A stretch of DNA of 64,000 nucleotides from Methylobacterium oryzae. GTDB taxonomy: Bacteria; Pseudomonadota; Alphaproteobacteria; Rhizobiales; Beijerinckiaceae. The position numbers and the translations under genes were made by a program. Below the pieces are notes generated by a model. The model saw only the letters and a program-made list of their open reading frames with translations, was not told the DNA's origin and did no database searches. The DNA lies in the NCBI RefSeq assembly GCF_021398735.1, contig NZ_CP090349.1, forward strand, positions 4,297,001 to 4,361,000. Reading direction: 5' to 3'. Of the stretch, positions 53,023 through 63,237 are shown piece after piece; the first letter of the stretch is position 1, and each line of letters starts with the position of its first letter.

Positions 53023-54081
53023 GTGAGGAGCATGGCAAGCATCGACGTGTCGGAGGCGCAGAGCGCGCCGGTCAGCAATTCGGACCCGCGGCGCGAGCGC
53101 CTGCCCGAGCTCGCCCGCGCCCGCGCCTGGATCGTCACGGACGGCAAGGCCGGCGACGAGAACCAGTGCGTCGGCATCGCCGAGACCCTGGGTCTCGACT
53201 TCGAGATCCGGAAGGTGCCGGCCTCAGGACCATTCGGCTGGATGGCGCCCTGGGGGCCGATCGACCCGCGCGAGGGCCCGCGCCGCCGGGCCGGCGCCCT
53301 GTCGGGCCCCTACCCCGACATCCTGATCGCCTCCGGCCGCCGGTCGGTCCCGTACCTGCGGACCGTGCGGCGCGCGACCGGCGGCCGGACCTTCACGGCC
53401 TTCCTGAAGGATCCGCGGACCGGCGCCGACAGCGCCGACTTCATCTGGGTGCCGGATTACGACGATCTGCGCGGTCCCAACGTCTTCACCACGCTCACGG
53501 CGCCGCACCTCGTCACCGCGGCGCGCCTGGCCGCGGCCCGGGCCCGGCCGGATCCGCGGCTCGCGCGCCTCGACGGCCCGCGGGTGGCGGTGCTGGTCGG
53601 CGGCGACAGCCGTCACCTGAGCTACCGCAAGACCGACATGAACCGCCTCGTGGAGGATCTGCGCGGGCTGGCCGCGCAGGGCTGCCGGCTGATGGTGACG
53701 ATCTCCCGCCGGACGCCGAACCCGCTCCGCGACGCCGTGAAGGTGCTCGCCGCCGAGACTGGTGGGTTCCTCTGGGACGGGAGCGGCGACAACCCCTACG
53801 TGGCCATGCTGGCGCTCGCCGAGGCGATCGTCGTGACCTCCGACTCGGCCAACATGGTGAGCGAGGCGGTGTCCACCGGCGCGCCGGTCCTGCTGTTCGA
53901 CCTGCCGCGTACCTATATCCGGCATCGGCGCATGTTCGCCGGGCTGGCGATCGCCGGGGCGCTGCGACCGTTCACCGGTCAGTTGGCAGATCTGACGTAC
54001 AAGCCGATCGATGCGACTCCGGTGATCGCCCGGGCGCTCGCCGACGCCTATGCCGCGCGCCGCGCGGCCGGACCGGCCTGA
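53023..54081 (+). CDS. ELM1-family (DUF1022) protein
   Basis: A 352-aa protein of the mitochondrial fission ELM1 family. Blocks include [57 protein letters not shown] and [25 protein letters not shown], the last a GT-B-like nucleotide-sugar type loop. Bacterial members are widespread in alphaproteobacteria; glycosyltransferase-like fold is likely but activity is unknown. I list the GTG at 53023; the ATG at 53032 is separated from GAGGAG by a single base. trxB follows 14 bases later. Confidence 0.85.
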   Translation: MRSMASIDVSEAQSAPVSNSDPRRERLPELARARAWIVTDGKAGDENQCVGIAETLGLDFEIRKVPASGPFGWMAPWGPIDPREGPRRRAGALSGPYPDILIASGRRSVPYLRTVRRATGGRTFTAFLKDPRTGADSADFIWVPDYDDLRGPNVFTTLTAPHLVTAARLAAARARPDPRLARLDGPRVAVLVGGDSRHLSYRKTDMNRLVEDLRGLAAQGCRLMVTISRRTPNPLRDAVKVLAAETGGFLWDGSGDNPYVAMLALAEAIVVTSDSANMVSEAVSTGAPVLLFDLPRTYIRHRRMFAGLAIAGALRPFTGQLADLTYKPIDATPVIARALADAYAARRAAGPA

Positions 54082-54095
54082 GGAGACCGAGACAG

Positions 54096-55076
54096 ATGGC
54101 CCACACCCACGCCAAGCTCGTCATCATCGGCTCGGGACCCGCCGGCTACACGGCGGCGATCTACGCCGCCCGCGCCATGGTCGAGCCGCTGCTGATCTCC
54201 GGCTTCCAGCCGGGCGGCCAGCTCATGATCACCACCGATGTCGAGAACTACCCGGGCTTCGCCGAGGCCATCCAGGGCCCCTGGCTGATGGAGCAGATGC
54301 GCCTCCAGGCCGAGCACGTCGGTACCCGGATCGTCTCGGAATACATCACGAAGGTCGATCTCAAGCAGCGGCCGTTCCGCCTCGAGGCCGATTCCGGCGA
54401 GACCTACTCGTGCGACGCCCTGGTCATCGCCACCGGGGCGCAGGCCAAGTGGCTCGGCATCCCGTCCGAGGCGGCGTTCCAGGGCGGCGGCGTCTCGGCC
54501 TGCGCGACCTGCGACGGTTTCTTCTTCCGCGGCAAGGACGTCGTGGTGGTCGGCGGCGGCAACACCGCGGTCGAGGAGGCCCTGTACCTCGCCAACATCG
54601 CCAGCAAGGTGACGGTGGTCCACCGCCGCGACAGCTTTCGCGCCGAGCGGATCCTTCAGGAGCGCCTGTTCAAGCACCCGAACGTCGAGGTGCTGTGGCA
54701 CCGCGAGATCGCCGAGATCTGCGGCGTGCAGAAGCCGGCACCGAACGTGACGCACGTCCGTCTCAAGGATCCGCGCTCGGGCGAGATCAGCGAGGTGAAG
54801 GCCGACGGCGTGTTCGTGGCGATCGGCCATCAGCCGGCGACCGCCATCTTCGAGGGGCAGCTGCCCATGCGCCACGGCGGCTATCTCACCGTGAAGCCCG
54901 GCACGACCGAGACCGAGATCCCGGGCGTGTTCGCCGCCGGCGACGTCACTGACGACGTCTACCGCCAGGCGATCACCGCCGCCGGCATGGGCTGCATGGC
55001 GGCGCTGGAGGCGGAGAAGTTCCTGGCCAATCTCGAGATCGGTAAGAGCCCGGTCCAGGCCGCCGCGGCGGAATGA
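54096..55076 (+). CDS. trxB: Thioredoxin-disulfide reductase
   Basis: NADPH-dependent flavoenzyme reducing thioredoxin, 326 aa. The FAD motif [18 protein letters not shown] opens the protein, the redox motif [13 protein letters not shown] has cysteines at about 136 and 139, and the NADPH site is [15 protein letters not shown]. The C-terminal FAD-binding [18 protein letters not shown] is intact. GAGGAGACC lies before ATG 54096. It is probably co-transcribed with the ELM1-family gene. Confidence 0.97.
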   Translation: MAHTHAKLVIIGSGPAGYTAAIYAARAMVEPLLISGFQPGGQLMITTDVENYPGFAEAIQGPWLMEQMRLQAEHVGTRIVSEYITKVDLKQRPFRLEADSGETYSCDALVIATGAQAKWLGIPSEAAFQGGGVSACATCDGFFFRGKDVVVVGGGNTAVEEALYLANIASKVTVVHRRDSFRAERILQERLFKHPNVEVLWHREIAEICGVQKPAPNVTHVRLKDPRSGEISEVKADGVFVAIGHQPATAIFEGQLPMRHGGYLTVKPGTTETEIPGVFAAGDVTDDVYRQAITAAGMGCMAALEAEKFLANLEIGKSPVQAAAAE

Positions 55077-55345
55077 CGGCCGGACGGGCCTCCGCACCTC
55101 CCGCGCGAAGCCGTCAGGCCCCGCATTTCAACAAGTTCGCGCTGCTTATGCTTGCGCAGGACCATGCGCCGTGTGCATAGGAGTGCTGACTGCGCCGGGA
55201 TGCACCGATTGCATGCCCGCGCGGTGTCGGGAGCGGCCATCCGCACGCGGCACCGCGCAGTTCGCCCGGTGATCTGCCCGCCGCTTCGCGCCCCTTCTCC
55301 ACCCCGGGCGCGACCCGCGGGCGCGCGCTGGTAGGGGTTCTCGCC

Positions 55346-56236
55346 TTGGACTGGGACAAGATCCGGATCTTCCTCAACGTCGCGGAGGCGGGGAGCTTCA
55401 CCAAGGCGGGTGACGATATCGGGCTCAGCCAATCGGCGGTCAGCCGCCAGATCAGCGCCCTGGAGCGCGAGCTCAAGGCGCCGCTCTTCCATCGCCACGC
55501 CCGCGGCCTCCTGCTCACCGAGCAGGGCGACCTGCTGTTCCGCGCCGCGCGGGACATGAAGCTGCGCCTGGAGAATACCCGGGCGCGCCTCGTCGAGACC
55601 TCCGAGCGGCCGACCGGCGACCTCAAGGTCACCACCACGGTCGGCCTCGGCACGTCCTGGCTGTCGCAGCGGGTCGGCGAGTTTCTCGACCTCTACCCGG
55701 ACGTGCGCATCGAGCTGATCCTCACCAACGAGGAGCTCGATCTGGCCATGCGCGAGGCCGACGTGGCGATCCGCATGCGCCGCCCGGCGCAGCCGGACCT
55801 GATCCAGCGGCGGCTGTTCACCGTGCACTACCACGCCTTCGCCAGTCCGGATTACGTGAAGCGGTTCGGCGAGCCCAAGACCATCGAGGAGCTCGACGAC
55901 CACCGCCTTGTCTCCTTCGGCGGCAACGAGCCATCGTACCTGCTGGCCGCCCACTGGCTCGCCGATGCGGGCCGCGAGGGCCGCGAGCGTCGCCAGGTCC
56001 ACCTGACGGTGAACAATATCGGCGCCCTGCAGCGCGCCATGGAGGCCGGCGCCGGCATCGGCATCTTGCCCGATTACGCGGTGGATGGCGGCCAGCAGCT
56101 CGTGCAGGTGCTGCGCGAGACCGAGATGCCGAGCCTGGAGAGCTACCTCGTCTACGCCGAGGAGATGCGCTCGGTCGCCCGGGTGCAGGCGTTCCGCGAC
56201 TTCCTCGTCTCGAAGGCGCAGCGCTGGACCTACTGA
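55346..56236 (+). CDS. LysR-family transcriptional regulator
   Basis: A 296-aa LysR regulator. The winged HTH spans residues 1-60 (FLNVAEAGSFTKAGDDIGLSQSAVSRQISALE), followed by the linker helix and the periplasmic-binding-like effector domain. The start is TTG at 55346 (GTAGGGG upstream); no ATG gives a complete HTH. It follows trxB after 269 bases on the same strand. This regulator-trxB neighbourhood recurs in Hyphomicrobiales, so a redox-related regulon is possible but not shown. Confidence 0.88.
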   Translation: MDWDKIRIFLNVAEAGSFTKAGDDIGLSQSAVSRQISALERELKAPLFHRHARGLLLTEQGDLLFRAARDMKLRLENTRARLVETSERPTGDLKVTTTVGLGTSWLSQRVGEFLDLYPDVRIELILTNEELDLAMREADVAIRMRRPAQPDLIQRRLFTVHYHAFASPDYVKRFGEPKTIEELDDHRLVSFGGNEPSYLLAAHWLADAGREGRERRQVHLTVNNIGALQRAMEAGAGIGILPDYAVDGGQQLVQVLRETEMPSLESYLVYAEEMRSVARVQAFRDFLVSKAQRWTY

Positions 56237-56277
56237 GCATCCGATGGTTGGATCCGGCTCCTCACGGAGACGATTCG

Positions 56278-56538
56278 ATGCGCGCTGCTCTCTACGCTCT
56301 GATCCTCGTCGCGGGCTCCACCGGCGCGATGGCGGATGACTGCGCGGAAGCTTGGTACCAACGCAACCTGATCTACAAGCAGGCCGGCTACTGCTTCACC
56401 ACGCCGCGCGCGGTCCGGACCTTCGGCAACGCCGATTGCCGGTTCGACGCCATGGATCGCGTGCCGCTCTCGCGCCAGGAGCAGGCGACGGTGGCGGATC
56501 TGCAGGCCTTCGAGCGGGCCCATGCCTGCCCGCGCTAG
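56278..56538 (+). CDS. Small exported YARHG-like domain protein
   Basis: An 86-aa protein with a signal peptide (cleavage near residue 19, GAMA). The mature part AEAWYQRNLIYKQAGYCFTTPRAV followed by FGNADC matches the YARHG-type domain, a short extracytoplasmic domain of unknown function. Four cysteines (one near the mature N-terminus, one in YCF, one in ADC, one in HACPR) probably form two disulfides. GGAGA lies upstream of ATG 56278. It is convergent with msrP. Confidence 0.7.
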   Translation: MRAALYALILVAGSTGAMADDCAEAWYQRNLIYKQAGYCFTTPRAVRTFGNADCRFDAMDRVPLSRQEQATVADLQAFERAHACPR

Positions 56539-56596
56539 GCCGCGGATTGTCGACCTCGTCGGCCGGGCAGCGTAGGAGCCGCGTCGTCGCTGCGGA

Positions 56597-56619
56597 AGCC
56601 GCGCCAGATCAGCGCGGCT
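56597..56619. terminator. Convergent hairpin between YARHG-like gene and msrP
   Basis: AGCCGCGC pairs with GCGCGGCT (8 bp) with loop CAGATCA, placed in the 96-base gap between two convergent stop codons. No T tract. It is a plausible bidirectional terminator. Confidence 0.35.
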
Positions 56620-56634
56620 CCGGCAGGCCCGTGC

Positions 56635-57588
56635 TCACACGAACAGGCGCTCGCCTTCGAGGCCCTTGTAGAGGCCGGCGACCTGCTCGCTGTAGCCGTT
56701 GTAGATCAACGTCGGTACGCGCTGATCGGTGCCGAGGACGCGCTCGGTCGCCTGGCTCCAGCGCGGGTGCGGCACGGCCGGGTTCACGTTGGCCCAGAAG
56801 CCGTACTCCGAGGCCTGCAGGCCCTCCCAGAAGGTCTTCGGCCGGTCGGCCGTGAACGAGATCTTCACCAGCGACTTGGCCGACTTGAACCCGTACTTCC
56901 ACGGCACCGCGACGCGGATCGGCGCCCCGAACTGGTTGGGCAGCGGCTTGCCGTAGATCCCCGTGACCATGAAGGCGAGGTCGTTCCCGGCCTCAGCCAG
57001 GGTCAGGCCCTCCGTGTAGGGCCAGGGATAGAAGAACGCCCGCTGGCCGGGCGCCATCGCCTTGTCCATGAAAGTCTCGAAGCGGATGTACTTCGCGCCG
57101 GAGGCGGGCTTGGCCAGCGCCACGAGCTTCGCCAGCGGGAATCCGGTCCAGGGCACCGCCATCGACCACGCCTCGACGCAGCGGTGACGGTAGAGACGCT
57201 CCTCCAGGCCGACCTTCCGGATCAGGTCGTCGATGCCGATCTCGAACGGCTTCTCGACGAGCCCGTCGATCTTCAGGGTCCAGGGCTGCGTCTTGAGGGC
57301 GTTGGCCGCCGGCAGCACCGTCTTCGACGTGCCGAACTCGTAGAAATTGTTGTAGTCGGCGCTGAAGCGCTCCGGGGTCAGGGGGCGGTCGAGCGTGTAG
57401 GCGGGGTTCTGCGGCGCCGGGTAGAGCGGCTGGTCGCCCGCCGCCGCGAGGGCCGCGCGCCCACCCAGGAGCGAGCCGGCCGCGAGCCCGGCCGCGCCGC
57501 CGATCAGGGCCCGCCGATTGAGGAACACGGCTTCCGGCGTCGCCAGATGCTCCGGAATCTCCCAGCCGCGCCTGCGCTTGATCAACAT
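56635..57588 (-). CDS. msrP: Periplasmic methionine sulfoxide reductase catalytic subunit MsrP
   Basis: Molybdopterin-dependent reductase (former YedY) repairing oxidised Met in periplasmic proteins, 317 aa. A Tat signal NRRALIGGAAGLAAGSL lies at about 24-40. The Mo-ligating Cys is in YRHRCVEAWSMAVPW (about 137), and the GAPIRVAVPWKYGFKSAKSL block matches sulfite oxidase-fold MsrP. ATG 57588 follows GAGGAGACGG. The membrane partner msrQ, usually adjacent, is not beside it. Confidence 0.92.
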   Translation of the reverse strand: MLIKRRRGWEIPEHLATPEAVFLNRRALIGGAAGLAAGSLLGGRAALAAAGDQPLYPAPQNPAYTLDRPLTPERFSADYNNFYEFGTSKTVLPAANALKTQPWTLKIDGLVEKPFEIGIDDLIRKVGLEERLYRHRCVEAWSMAVPWTGFPLAKLVALAKPASGAKYIRFETFMDKAMAPGQRAFFYPWPYTEGLTLAEAGNDLAFMVTGIYGKPLPNQFGAPIRVAVPWKYGFKSAKSLVKISFTADRPKTFWEGLQASEYGFWANVNPAVPHPRWSQATERVLGTDQRVPTLIYNGYSEQVAGLYKGLEGERLFV

Positions 57589-57725
57589 GGCCGTCTCCTC
57601 GGATCTCCTGCCTGCACAACCCACAGATCGGCCGCGGCCGACAGGGGCGCAAGCGCCGCAGCCTCACCTTTCGGCGAACGGCGCGCAGGAGTTACGCCGC
57701 CCGTGAGCGGCACCGGGACGCAGGC

Positions 57726-57742
57726 CGTCCGCCGCGCGGACG
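57726..57742 (-). terminator. Hairpin after the acyl-CoA ligase gene
   Basis: A perfect 7-bp stem CGTCCGC / GCGGACG with a 3-base loop, four bases beyond the acyl-CoA ligase stop on the minus strand. No T tract, so only tentative. Confidence 0.35.
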
Positions 57743-57746
57743 ACGC

Positions 57747-59492
57747 TCAGGCCGGCGGCGTCTCGTCGCGCAGCATCCGCCGCAGCACCTTGCCGACATT
57801 GGTCTTCGGCAGGGTCTCGTGGAGCACCACGCGGCGGGGAACCTTGTAGCCGGTGAGCTGGGTGCGGGCATGCGCCCGCAGGATATCGGTGGAGACCGAC
57901 GGGTCCTTCAGGACCACGTGGGCCACCACCATCTCGCCCGTCTCCTCGCTCGGCGCGCCGACCACCGCGCATTCGAGCACGGCCGGGTGGGCCGCCAGCA
58001 CGTCCTCGACCTCGTTCGGATAGACGTTGAAGCCGGAGACGAGGATCATGTCCTTCATCCGGTCGACGATCCGGACCTGGCCGTCCGCCTGCAGGATCGC
58101 GACGTCGCCCGTCCGGAAGAACCCGTCCGCGGTCATCGCCCGCGCGGTCTCCTCCGGCCGATTCCAGTAGCCGCGCATCACCTGCGGGCCGCGCACGCAG
58201 ATCTCGCCCGGCTGCCCGGCCGGGAGGGGTTCGCCGGAGACGGCGCGGATCGAGACCTCCGTGGAGGGCAGCGGGTAGCCGATCGTGCCGGAGAAGTCGC
58301 GCATGCCCCGCGGGTTGACGCACACGACCGGCGAGGTCTCCGACAGGCCGTAGCCCTCGATGATCGTGTTGCCGGTCAGGGCCTTCCAGCGCTCGGCCAC
58401 CGCCCGCTGGACGGCCGTGCCGCCGCCGACCACGAAGTCGAGGTGGGCGAAATCCACCGTGCCGATCTTCGGATGGTTGATCAGGACGTTGAACAGCGTG
58501 TTCACGCCCATCAGGTGGGTGAAGCGCGTGCGGCTCAGGGTCTTGACCATGCCGTCGCAGTCGCGCGGATTGGGGATCAGCAGGCAGGAGCCGCCGCTGC
58601 GCATGAACTGGAAGAAGCACGCGGTGAGCGCGAAGATGTGGTAGAGCGGCAGCGCCGTGACCACGCAGCGCGCGACGCTCGGATCCTTCGAGTTGAACCA
58701 GAGCTGCGACTGCTCGACGTTCGCCATGATGTTGCGGTGGCTCAGCATCGCCGCCTTGGCTATGCCGGTGGTGCCCCCGGTGTATTGCAGGAAGGCGAGG
58801 TCCTCCGGGTCGACCGCGGCGGACGCGCGCGGCATCGTCCGGCCCTGGCGGAGCACGGTGGCGAACGGGATCGCCAGCCCTTCCGGCAGGCGGAACGGCG
58901 GCACCGCCTTGCGGACGTGCCGGCTCGCGAGGTTGATCACCCGCCCCTTCAGCCCCAGCCCGTCGCCCGGACCCACGAGGACGACCCGCTCCAGGGCCAC
59001 GTCCGGCAGCGCCGCCGCGATGGTGGCGCCGAAATTCTCCAGGACGATCAGGATCCGCGCGCCGGAATCGTTGATCTGCTGCACGCATTCCCGGGGCGTG
59101 TAGAGCGGGTTGGTGTTGACCACCGTTCCCCCCGCCAGGAGGACGCCGAAGATCGCCACGGCGTAGGCTGGGACGTTCGGCAGCATGATCGCCACGCGGT
59201 CGCCCTTCGCCAGACCCTGTCCGCGCAGCCAGGCCGCGAGGTCGCGCGCCTGCTGGCCGAGGGTCGCGTAGGTCATGGTCGAGCCGAAGCACAGCATCGC
59301 TGGCCGGCTTGCGAAGGCGGTCACGCTGGTCTCGAACAGGTCGACCAAGGTCCCGAGGCCCGCGACGTCGATCTCCGCCGGCACGCCGGGCGGATAGAAG
59401 GGCAGCCAGGGCCGGTCGGAGGCCCCGTGGCCCGGCATCGCTCCGGCCGTGGCGGCTCGAGCGCCGTGCTCCATCACGTTCGCCTCATGCAT
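57747..59492 (-). CDS. Long-chain fatty acid-CoA ligase
   Basis: AMP-forming acyl-CoA synthetase of the FadD group, 581 aa. The ATP P-loop reads LQYTGGTTGIAKAAML (usually KGAML), the adenylate motif is GYGLSETSPVV, and the C-terminal domain has YPNEVEDVLAAHP and the catalytic Lys in LPKTNVGKVLRR. It activates fatty acids for beta-oxidation or phospholipid synthesis. The Gly-to-Ala change after the P-loop Lys is minor. It shares the minus strand with msrP but is separated by 158 bases. Confidence 0.9.
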   Translation of the reverse strand: MHEANVMEHGARAATAGAMPGHGASDRPWLPFYPPGVPAEIDVAGLGTLVDLFETSVTAFASRPAMLCFGSTMTYATLGQQARDLAAWLRGQGLAKGDRVAIMLPNVPAYAVAIFGVLLAGGTVVNTNPLYTPRECVQQINDSGARILIVLENFGATIAAALPDVALERVVLVGPGDGLGLKGRVINLASRHVRKAVPPFRLPEGLAIPFATVLRQGRTMPRASAAVDPEDLAFLQYTGGTTGIAKAAMLSHRNIMANVEQSQLWFNSKDPSVARCVVTALPLYHIFALTACFFQFMRSGGSCLLIPNPRDCDGMVKTLSRTRFTHLMGVNTLFNVLINHPKIGTVDFAHLDFVVGGGTAVQRAVAERWKALTGNTIIEGYGLSETSPVVCVNPRGMRDFSGTIGYPLPSTEVSIRAVSGEPLPAGQPGEICVRGPQVMRGYWNRPEETARAMTADGFFRTGDVAILQADGQVRIVDRMKDMILVSGFNVYPNEVEDVLAAHPAVLECAVVGAPSEETGEMVVAHVVLKDPSVSTDILRAHARTQLTGYKVPRRVVLHETLPKTNVGKVLRRMLRDETPPA

Positions 59493-59591
59493 CGCGATGC
59501 CTCCCGCGGGCCCGACTCTCGGGGGCCGAGTCCCGCAACGCCTGTCGCGCGGACTCTGCGGGAACGGAGGCCGGCCCGCAAGGCAGGGGGG

Positions 59592-60326
59592 TCAGAGGGC
59601 TGGACGATGCCGGCGCAATGTCGCCAGCACGGTGTGGGGCAGGGCCGCCGCGATCAGCAGGCCGGCGGCGAGCGCGGCCTCCTCCGGCCGCATGGCCCGC
59701 CGGGGCCAGGGGCCGACGCCCAGGTCGCCGGCGAGGCCGATCAGGATCGCGCCGAGCCACAGGGTCAGGAAGGCGAGCGCGCCGTAGCCGACCCGGCGCA
59801 GCCGCGGCCGCAGGGGCCGGTTGGCCGCGACCGCGAACAGGCCGAGGACGCCGCCGAACGTCAGCGCGCCCACGGCGGCGCCGAGCCCGTAGGCCAACCA
59901 CAGGGGCTGGTGGGTGAGGAAGGCCATGCCCCCAGTGGCGAAGGCGCCGCGCAGGACGAGGCCGCCGAAGGTCGGGTAGAGCCCGGCGGCGAGGAGCGCG
60001 GCCGCGCCCGCCAGTCCGAACACGATCCGGCGCGGCGCGGAGCCCGGGCCCGGGCCCGTCGCCACCCGCGCGAGGTGGCCGAGCCCGTAGACCAGCGCGA
60101 AGGCGAAGAGCGGGTAGCGGGCGATGAAGTAGCCGAAGATCCAGGGCTCGAGGGCCTCCGGCACGGCGTCGCGCTGGCTCAGGCCGGTCGCCGCGACGAG
60201 AGCCAGGGCGGCCAGCATGGCGAGGATCGGCCCCGCCGCCGTCAGGACGCCGCTCGTGCGGCCTCCGGACGTCCCGGCGCACGGGGGGCCGACCCGGTCG
60301 AGCGCGGCGTTGGCGTGTGCGGCCAT
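59592..60326 (-). CDS. Multi-pass membrane protein, unknown function
   Basis: A 244-aa protein with about seven hydrophobic segments, beginning around residue 30 (AGPILAMLAALALVAATGL). Polar loops are short. It lacks the paired His and ferric reductase signature of MsrQ, so it is not the missing partner of MsrP. No family is recognised. It lies 99 bases upstream of the acyl-CoA ligase on the same strand and after pepA. Confidence 0.65.
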   Translation of the reverse strand: MAAHANAALDRVGPPCAGTSGGRTSGVLTAAGPILAMLAALALVAATGLSQRDAVPEALEPWIFGYFIARYPLFAFALVYGLGHLARVATGPGPGSAPRRIVFGLAGAAALLAAGLYPTFGGLVLRGAFATGGMAFLTHQPLWLAYGLGAAVGALTFGGVLGLFAVAANRPLRPRLRRVGYGALAFLTLWLGAILIGLAGDLGVGPWPRRAMRPEEAALAAGLLIAAALPHTVLATLRRHRPAL

Positions 60327-60375
60327 GTTGGGATCACCCGGAGAGGCGCGCGGGGTCGGGACCGCCGCGGCAGCC

Positions 60376-61887
60376 TCAGCGGGCCTCGTAATGGTCGCGG
60401 ATCAGCCGGTCGAGGAGGCGCACACCCCAGCCTGCGCCCCAGCTGCGGTTGATCTCGCTGGCGTTCGACGACATCGCGACGCCGGCGATGTCGAGATGCG
60501 CCCACGGAACGTCCTCGACGTAGCGCTTGATGAACGACGCCGCGGTGGCGGCGCCGCCGTGGCGGCCGCCGGTGTTCTTCATGTCGGCGAACTTGGAATC
60601 GATCGCCTTGTCGTAGGCGGGGATCAGCGGCATCCGCCACACCTTCTCGCCGGTCGCCTCGCCGGCGGCGTGGATGTTGCCCGCCAGCGTGTCGTCGTTC
60701 GAGAACATGCCGGCGATGTCCTGGCCCAGCGCCACGATGATCGCGCCGGTCAGCGTCGCGAGGTCGACGATCGCCTTGGGCTTGGTGCTGCGGATGACGT
60801 GGGTGATCACGTCGGCCAGCACCAGCCGGCCCTCGGCGTCGGTGTTGATCACCTCGATGGTCTGGCCCGACATGGAGGTCAGGATGTCGGACGGGCGGTA
60901 CGAGCCGCCGTCCGGCATGTTCTCCACGATGCCGATGGCGCCGACCACGTTGCAGCGCGCCTTGCGGGCGGCGAGCGCGTGGAGCGCGCCGACGACGGCG
61001 GCGGCGCCGCCCATGTCGCCCTTCATGTCCTCCATGCCGCCGCCCGGCTTGATCGAGACGCCGCCGGAATCGAACACGACGCCCTTGCCGATGAGGGCGA
61101 CGGGCGCCTCGGCCGCGGGGCCGCCGTTCCAGCGCATGATCACGATCCGCGGCTCGCGGGCCGAGCCCTGCGCCACCGCGAGCAGCGCGCCCATGCCGAG
61201 TTCCCGCATCCGGGCCGGCTCCAGCACCTCGATCTCGACTCCGAGCTTGGCGAGTTCCGAGGCGCGGCGGGCGAACTCAGCCGGGAAGAGCACGTTCGGC
61301 GGCTCGTTCACGAGGTCGCGGGCCAGGACCACGCCGTCGGACAGGCTCTTGGCGCCCTCGCCCTCGCGGGCGGCCGCGCCGTGATCGGCGAGCAGCAGGG
61401 TCAGCGCGGTGACGGTCTTGTCGTCGGCATCGGGCTTCTTTTTGGTCTTGTAGCGGTCGAACGCGTAGGTCCGCAGGCGCGCGCCGAGAGCGAACTCGCC
61501 GGCCTGCGCCGCCGTGACCGTCGCGCCCGGCCAGTCGAGCACGACCCGGGCGGTCCGTCCCGCCACCTTGCCGGCTGTGAAGCCGCCGAGCGCCGGCCAG
61601 TCGGTCTTGGCCCGGTCCTTCTCCGAGCCCAGGCCCACGACCACGAGGCGGTCGGCACCGACGCCCGCCGGGGCCGGCAGGGACAGGGCGCTGAGCGAGC
61701 GGCCCTTGAACTTCTCGGAGGCCGCGGCGCGGGCCACGAGATCCGTCCCGGAGGCGCCGAGTGCCTCGCGGGCAGCCGACCCGAGCGACAGGTCGTCGCC
61801 GACGAAGACCACGAGATCGCCGGATCCGCCGGGGCCCTGGCCGCTCTGCTCCAGGGGACCGAAACCGATCTCGATACCGTCCGCCAT
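60376..61887 (-). CDS. pepA: Leucyl aminopeptidase (M17)
   Basis: Cytosolic hexameric zinc/manganese aminopeptidase, 503 aa. The C-terminal catalytic domain has [18 protein letters not shown] with a metal Lys/Asp pair, [15 protein letters not shown], and the M17 signature [14 protein letters not shown]. The N-terminal macro-like domain precedes it. In E. coli PepA also binds DNA at carAB and xer sites, but a regulatory role here is not evident. It is divergent from lptF with about 184 bases between. Confidence 0.95.
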   Translation of the reverse strand: MADGIEIGFGPLEQSGQGPGGSGDLVVFVGDDLSLGSAAREALGASGTDLVARAAASEKFKGRSLSALSLPAPAGVGADRLVVVGLGSEKDRAKTDWPALGGFTAGKVAGRTARVVLDWPGATVTAAQAGEFALGARLRTYAFDRYKTKKKPDADDKTVTALTLLLADHGAAAREGEGAKSLSDGVVLARDLVNEPPNVLFPAEFARRASELAKLGVEIEVLEPARMRELGMGALLAVAQGSAREPRIVIMRWNGGPAAEAPVALIGKGVVFDSGGVSIKPGGGMEDMKGDMGGAAAVVGALHALAARKARCNVVGAIGIVENMPDGGSYRPSDILTSMSGQTIEVINTDAEGRLVLADVITHVIRSTKPKAIVDLATLTGAIIVALGQDIAGMFSNDDTLAGNIHAAGEATGEKVWRMPLIPAYDKAIDSKFADMKNTGGRHGGAATAASFIKRYVEDVPWAHLDIAGVAMSSNASEINRSWGAGWGVRLLDRLIRDHYEAR

Positions 61888-62071
61888 ACCCGTCGCCCTG
61901 CCCGTTATTCCGGAGCCGTACTACGCACCCGCGCGCCGAGGCGCGGGCGATCCGCCCTGTGTAGCCGCTGAGACGGAGAACGCAACGCGGCGTGACAGCC
62001 CTGGAATCGCCCCTTTTGTCGGGTCCCTGCCGCCTCGAGGGCGCGAGAGGACGAGCGGGACTGCCGGGCCG

Positions 62072-63232
62072 ATGAGGCAGATCGAGCGCTACATCTTTCG
62101 GATCGCCCTGGGCGCCACCCTCGCCTGCCTGATCGGGCTGACGGGCACCATCTGGCTGACCCAGGCCCTGCGCGAGCTCGATCTCGTGACCGCCAAGGGC
62201 CAGACGCTGCTGGTCTTCCTCTTCGTCACCGGCCTGTCGCTGCCGACCCTCGTCGTCGTCATCGCCCCCGTGGCGCTGTTCATCGGCACGATCTACGCGC
62301 TCAACAAGCTGAACGGCGATTCCGAGCTGATCGTCATGTCGGCGGCCGGGATGCCGCCGCGCTCGCTGCTGCGGCCCTTCCTCACCCTGGCGCTGTTCGT
62401 CAGCTTCCTGGTGGGATTCCTGGTCGTGGTGGTCATGCCCGCGAGCTTCCAGGAGCTGCGCGACGTGATCACCCGGGTGCGCGGCGACTTCATCGCGAAC
62501 GTCGTCAAGGAAGGGCAGTTCACCCAGCTCGACAACGGCATCACCTTCCACTTCCGCGAGCGCGGGCCGGGCGGCACCCTCAAGGGGCTGTTCATCCAGG
62601 ACCGGCGCGAGGCCGGGAAGACCAAGGTCTACCTCGCCGAGCGCGGCAACGCGGTCGACGTCGACGGCCAGAGCTACCTGATCCTGGAGAACGGCAGCGT
62701 CCACCAGCAGCAGAAGGACTCGCGCGATTCCTCGATCCTGACCTTCGAGCGCTACACGATCGACCTCGCGGCCTTCGCGCCCCCGGATTCCGACACGATC
62801 TACAAGCCGCGCGAGCGCTCGACGGCGCAGCTCCTGTTCCCCGACACGACGGAGGGTTACTACAAGCTGCAGAAGGGCCGGTTCCGCGCCGAGCTGCACG
62901 ACCGACTCTCCGCCTGCCTCTACCCGCTGGCGCTGGTCTTCATCGCCTTCGCGGCTCTGGGCGATCCCCGCACGACCCGGCAGGGGCGCGGCGTCGCGAT
63001 CGCCGGCGCGATCGTCGCCGTCGTGGCGCTGCGCATCGGTGGCTTCGCGGCGGTCAGCGCCGCCGCGCGCAGCCCCGCGGCGGTCCTGGCGGTCTACGGC
63101 GTGCCGCTGCTCGCGATCCTCCTGTCGAGCCTCCTCATCTTCTACGGGCCTCGGGTGCGCGCCTTCAACGCCGCCCTGGCCCGCGCCGTCCGCGGCCGGT
63201 TCCGCGGCCCGCGCCTCGCGCCGGCGGCCTGA
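62072..63232 (+). CDS. lptF: LPS export ABC transporter permease LptF
   Basis: Inner-membrane permease of the LptB2FG machine, 386 aa, moving lipopolysaccharide to the outer membrane. It starts MRQIERYIFRIALGATLACLI; six membrane helices flank a periplasmic beta-jellyroll (about residues 125-260). Conserved LNGDSELIVMSAAGMPPRSLLRPF contacts the ATPase. ATG 62072 fits the family start. lptG begins five bases after the stop. Confidence 0.93.
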   Translation: MRQIERYIFRIALGATLACLIGLTGTIWLTQALRELDLVTAKGQTLLVFLFVTGLSLPTLVVVIAPVALFIGTIYALNKLNGDSELIVMSAAGMPPRSLLRPFLTLALFVSFLVGFLVVVVMPASFQELRDVITRVRGDFIANVVKEGQFTQLDNGITFHFRERGPGGTLKGLFIQDRREAGKTKVYLAERGNAVDVDGQSYLILENGSVHQQQKDSRDSSILTFERYTIDLAAFAPPDSDTIYKPRERSTAQLLFPDTTEGYYKLQKGRFRAELHDRLSACLYPLALVFIAFAALGDPRTTRQGRGVAIAGAIVAVVALRIGGFAAVSAAARSPAAVLAVYGVPLLAILLSSLLIFYGPRVRAFNAALARAVRGRFRGPRLAPAA

Positions 63233-63237
63233 ACCCG

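Noticed and set aside
59592..60326. Membrane protein as MsrQ
   Set aside because: It lacks the paired His and ferric reductase motif expected of MsrQ, and an unrelated ligase gene lies between it and msrP.
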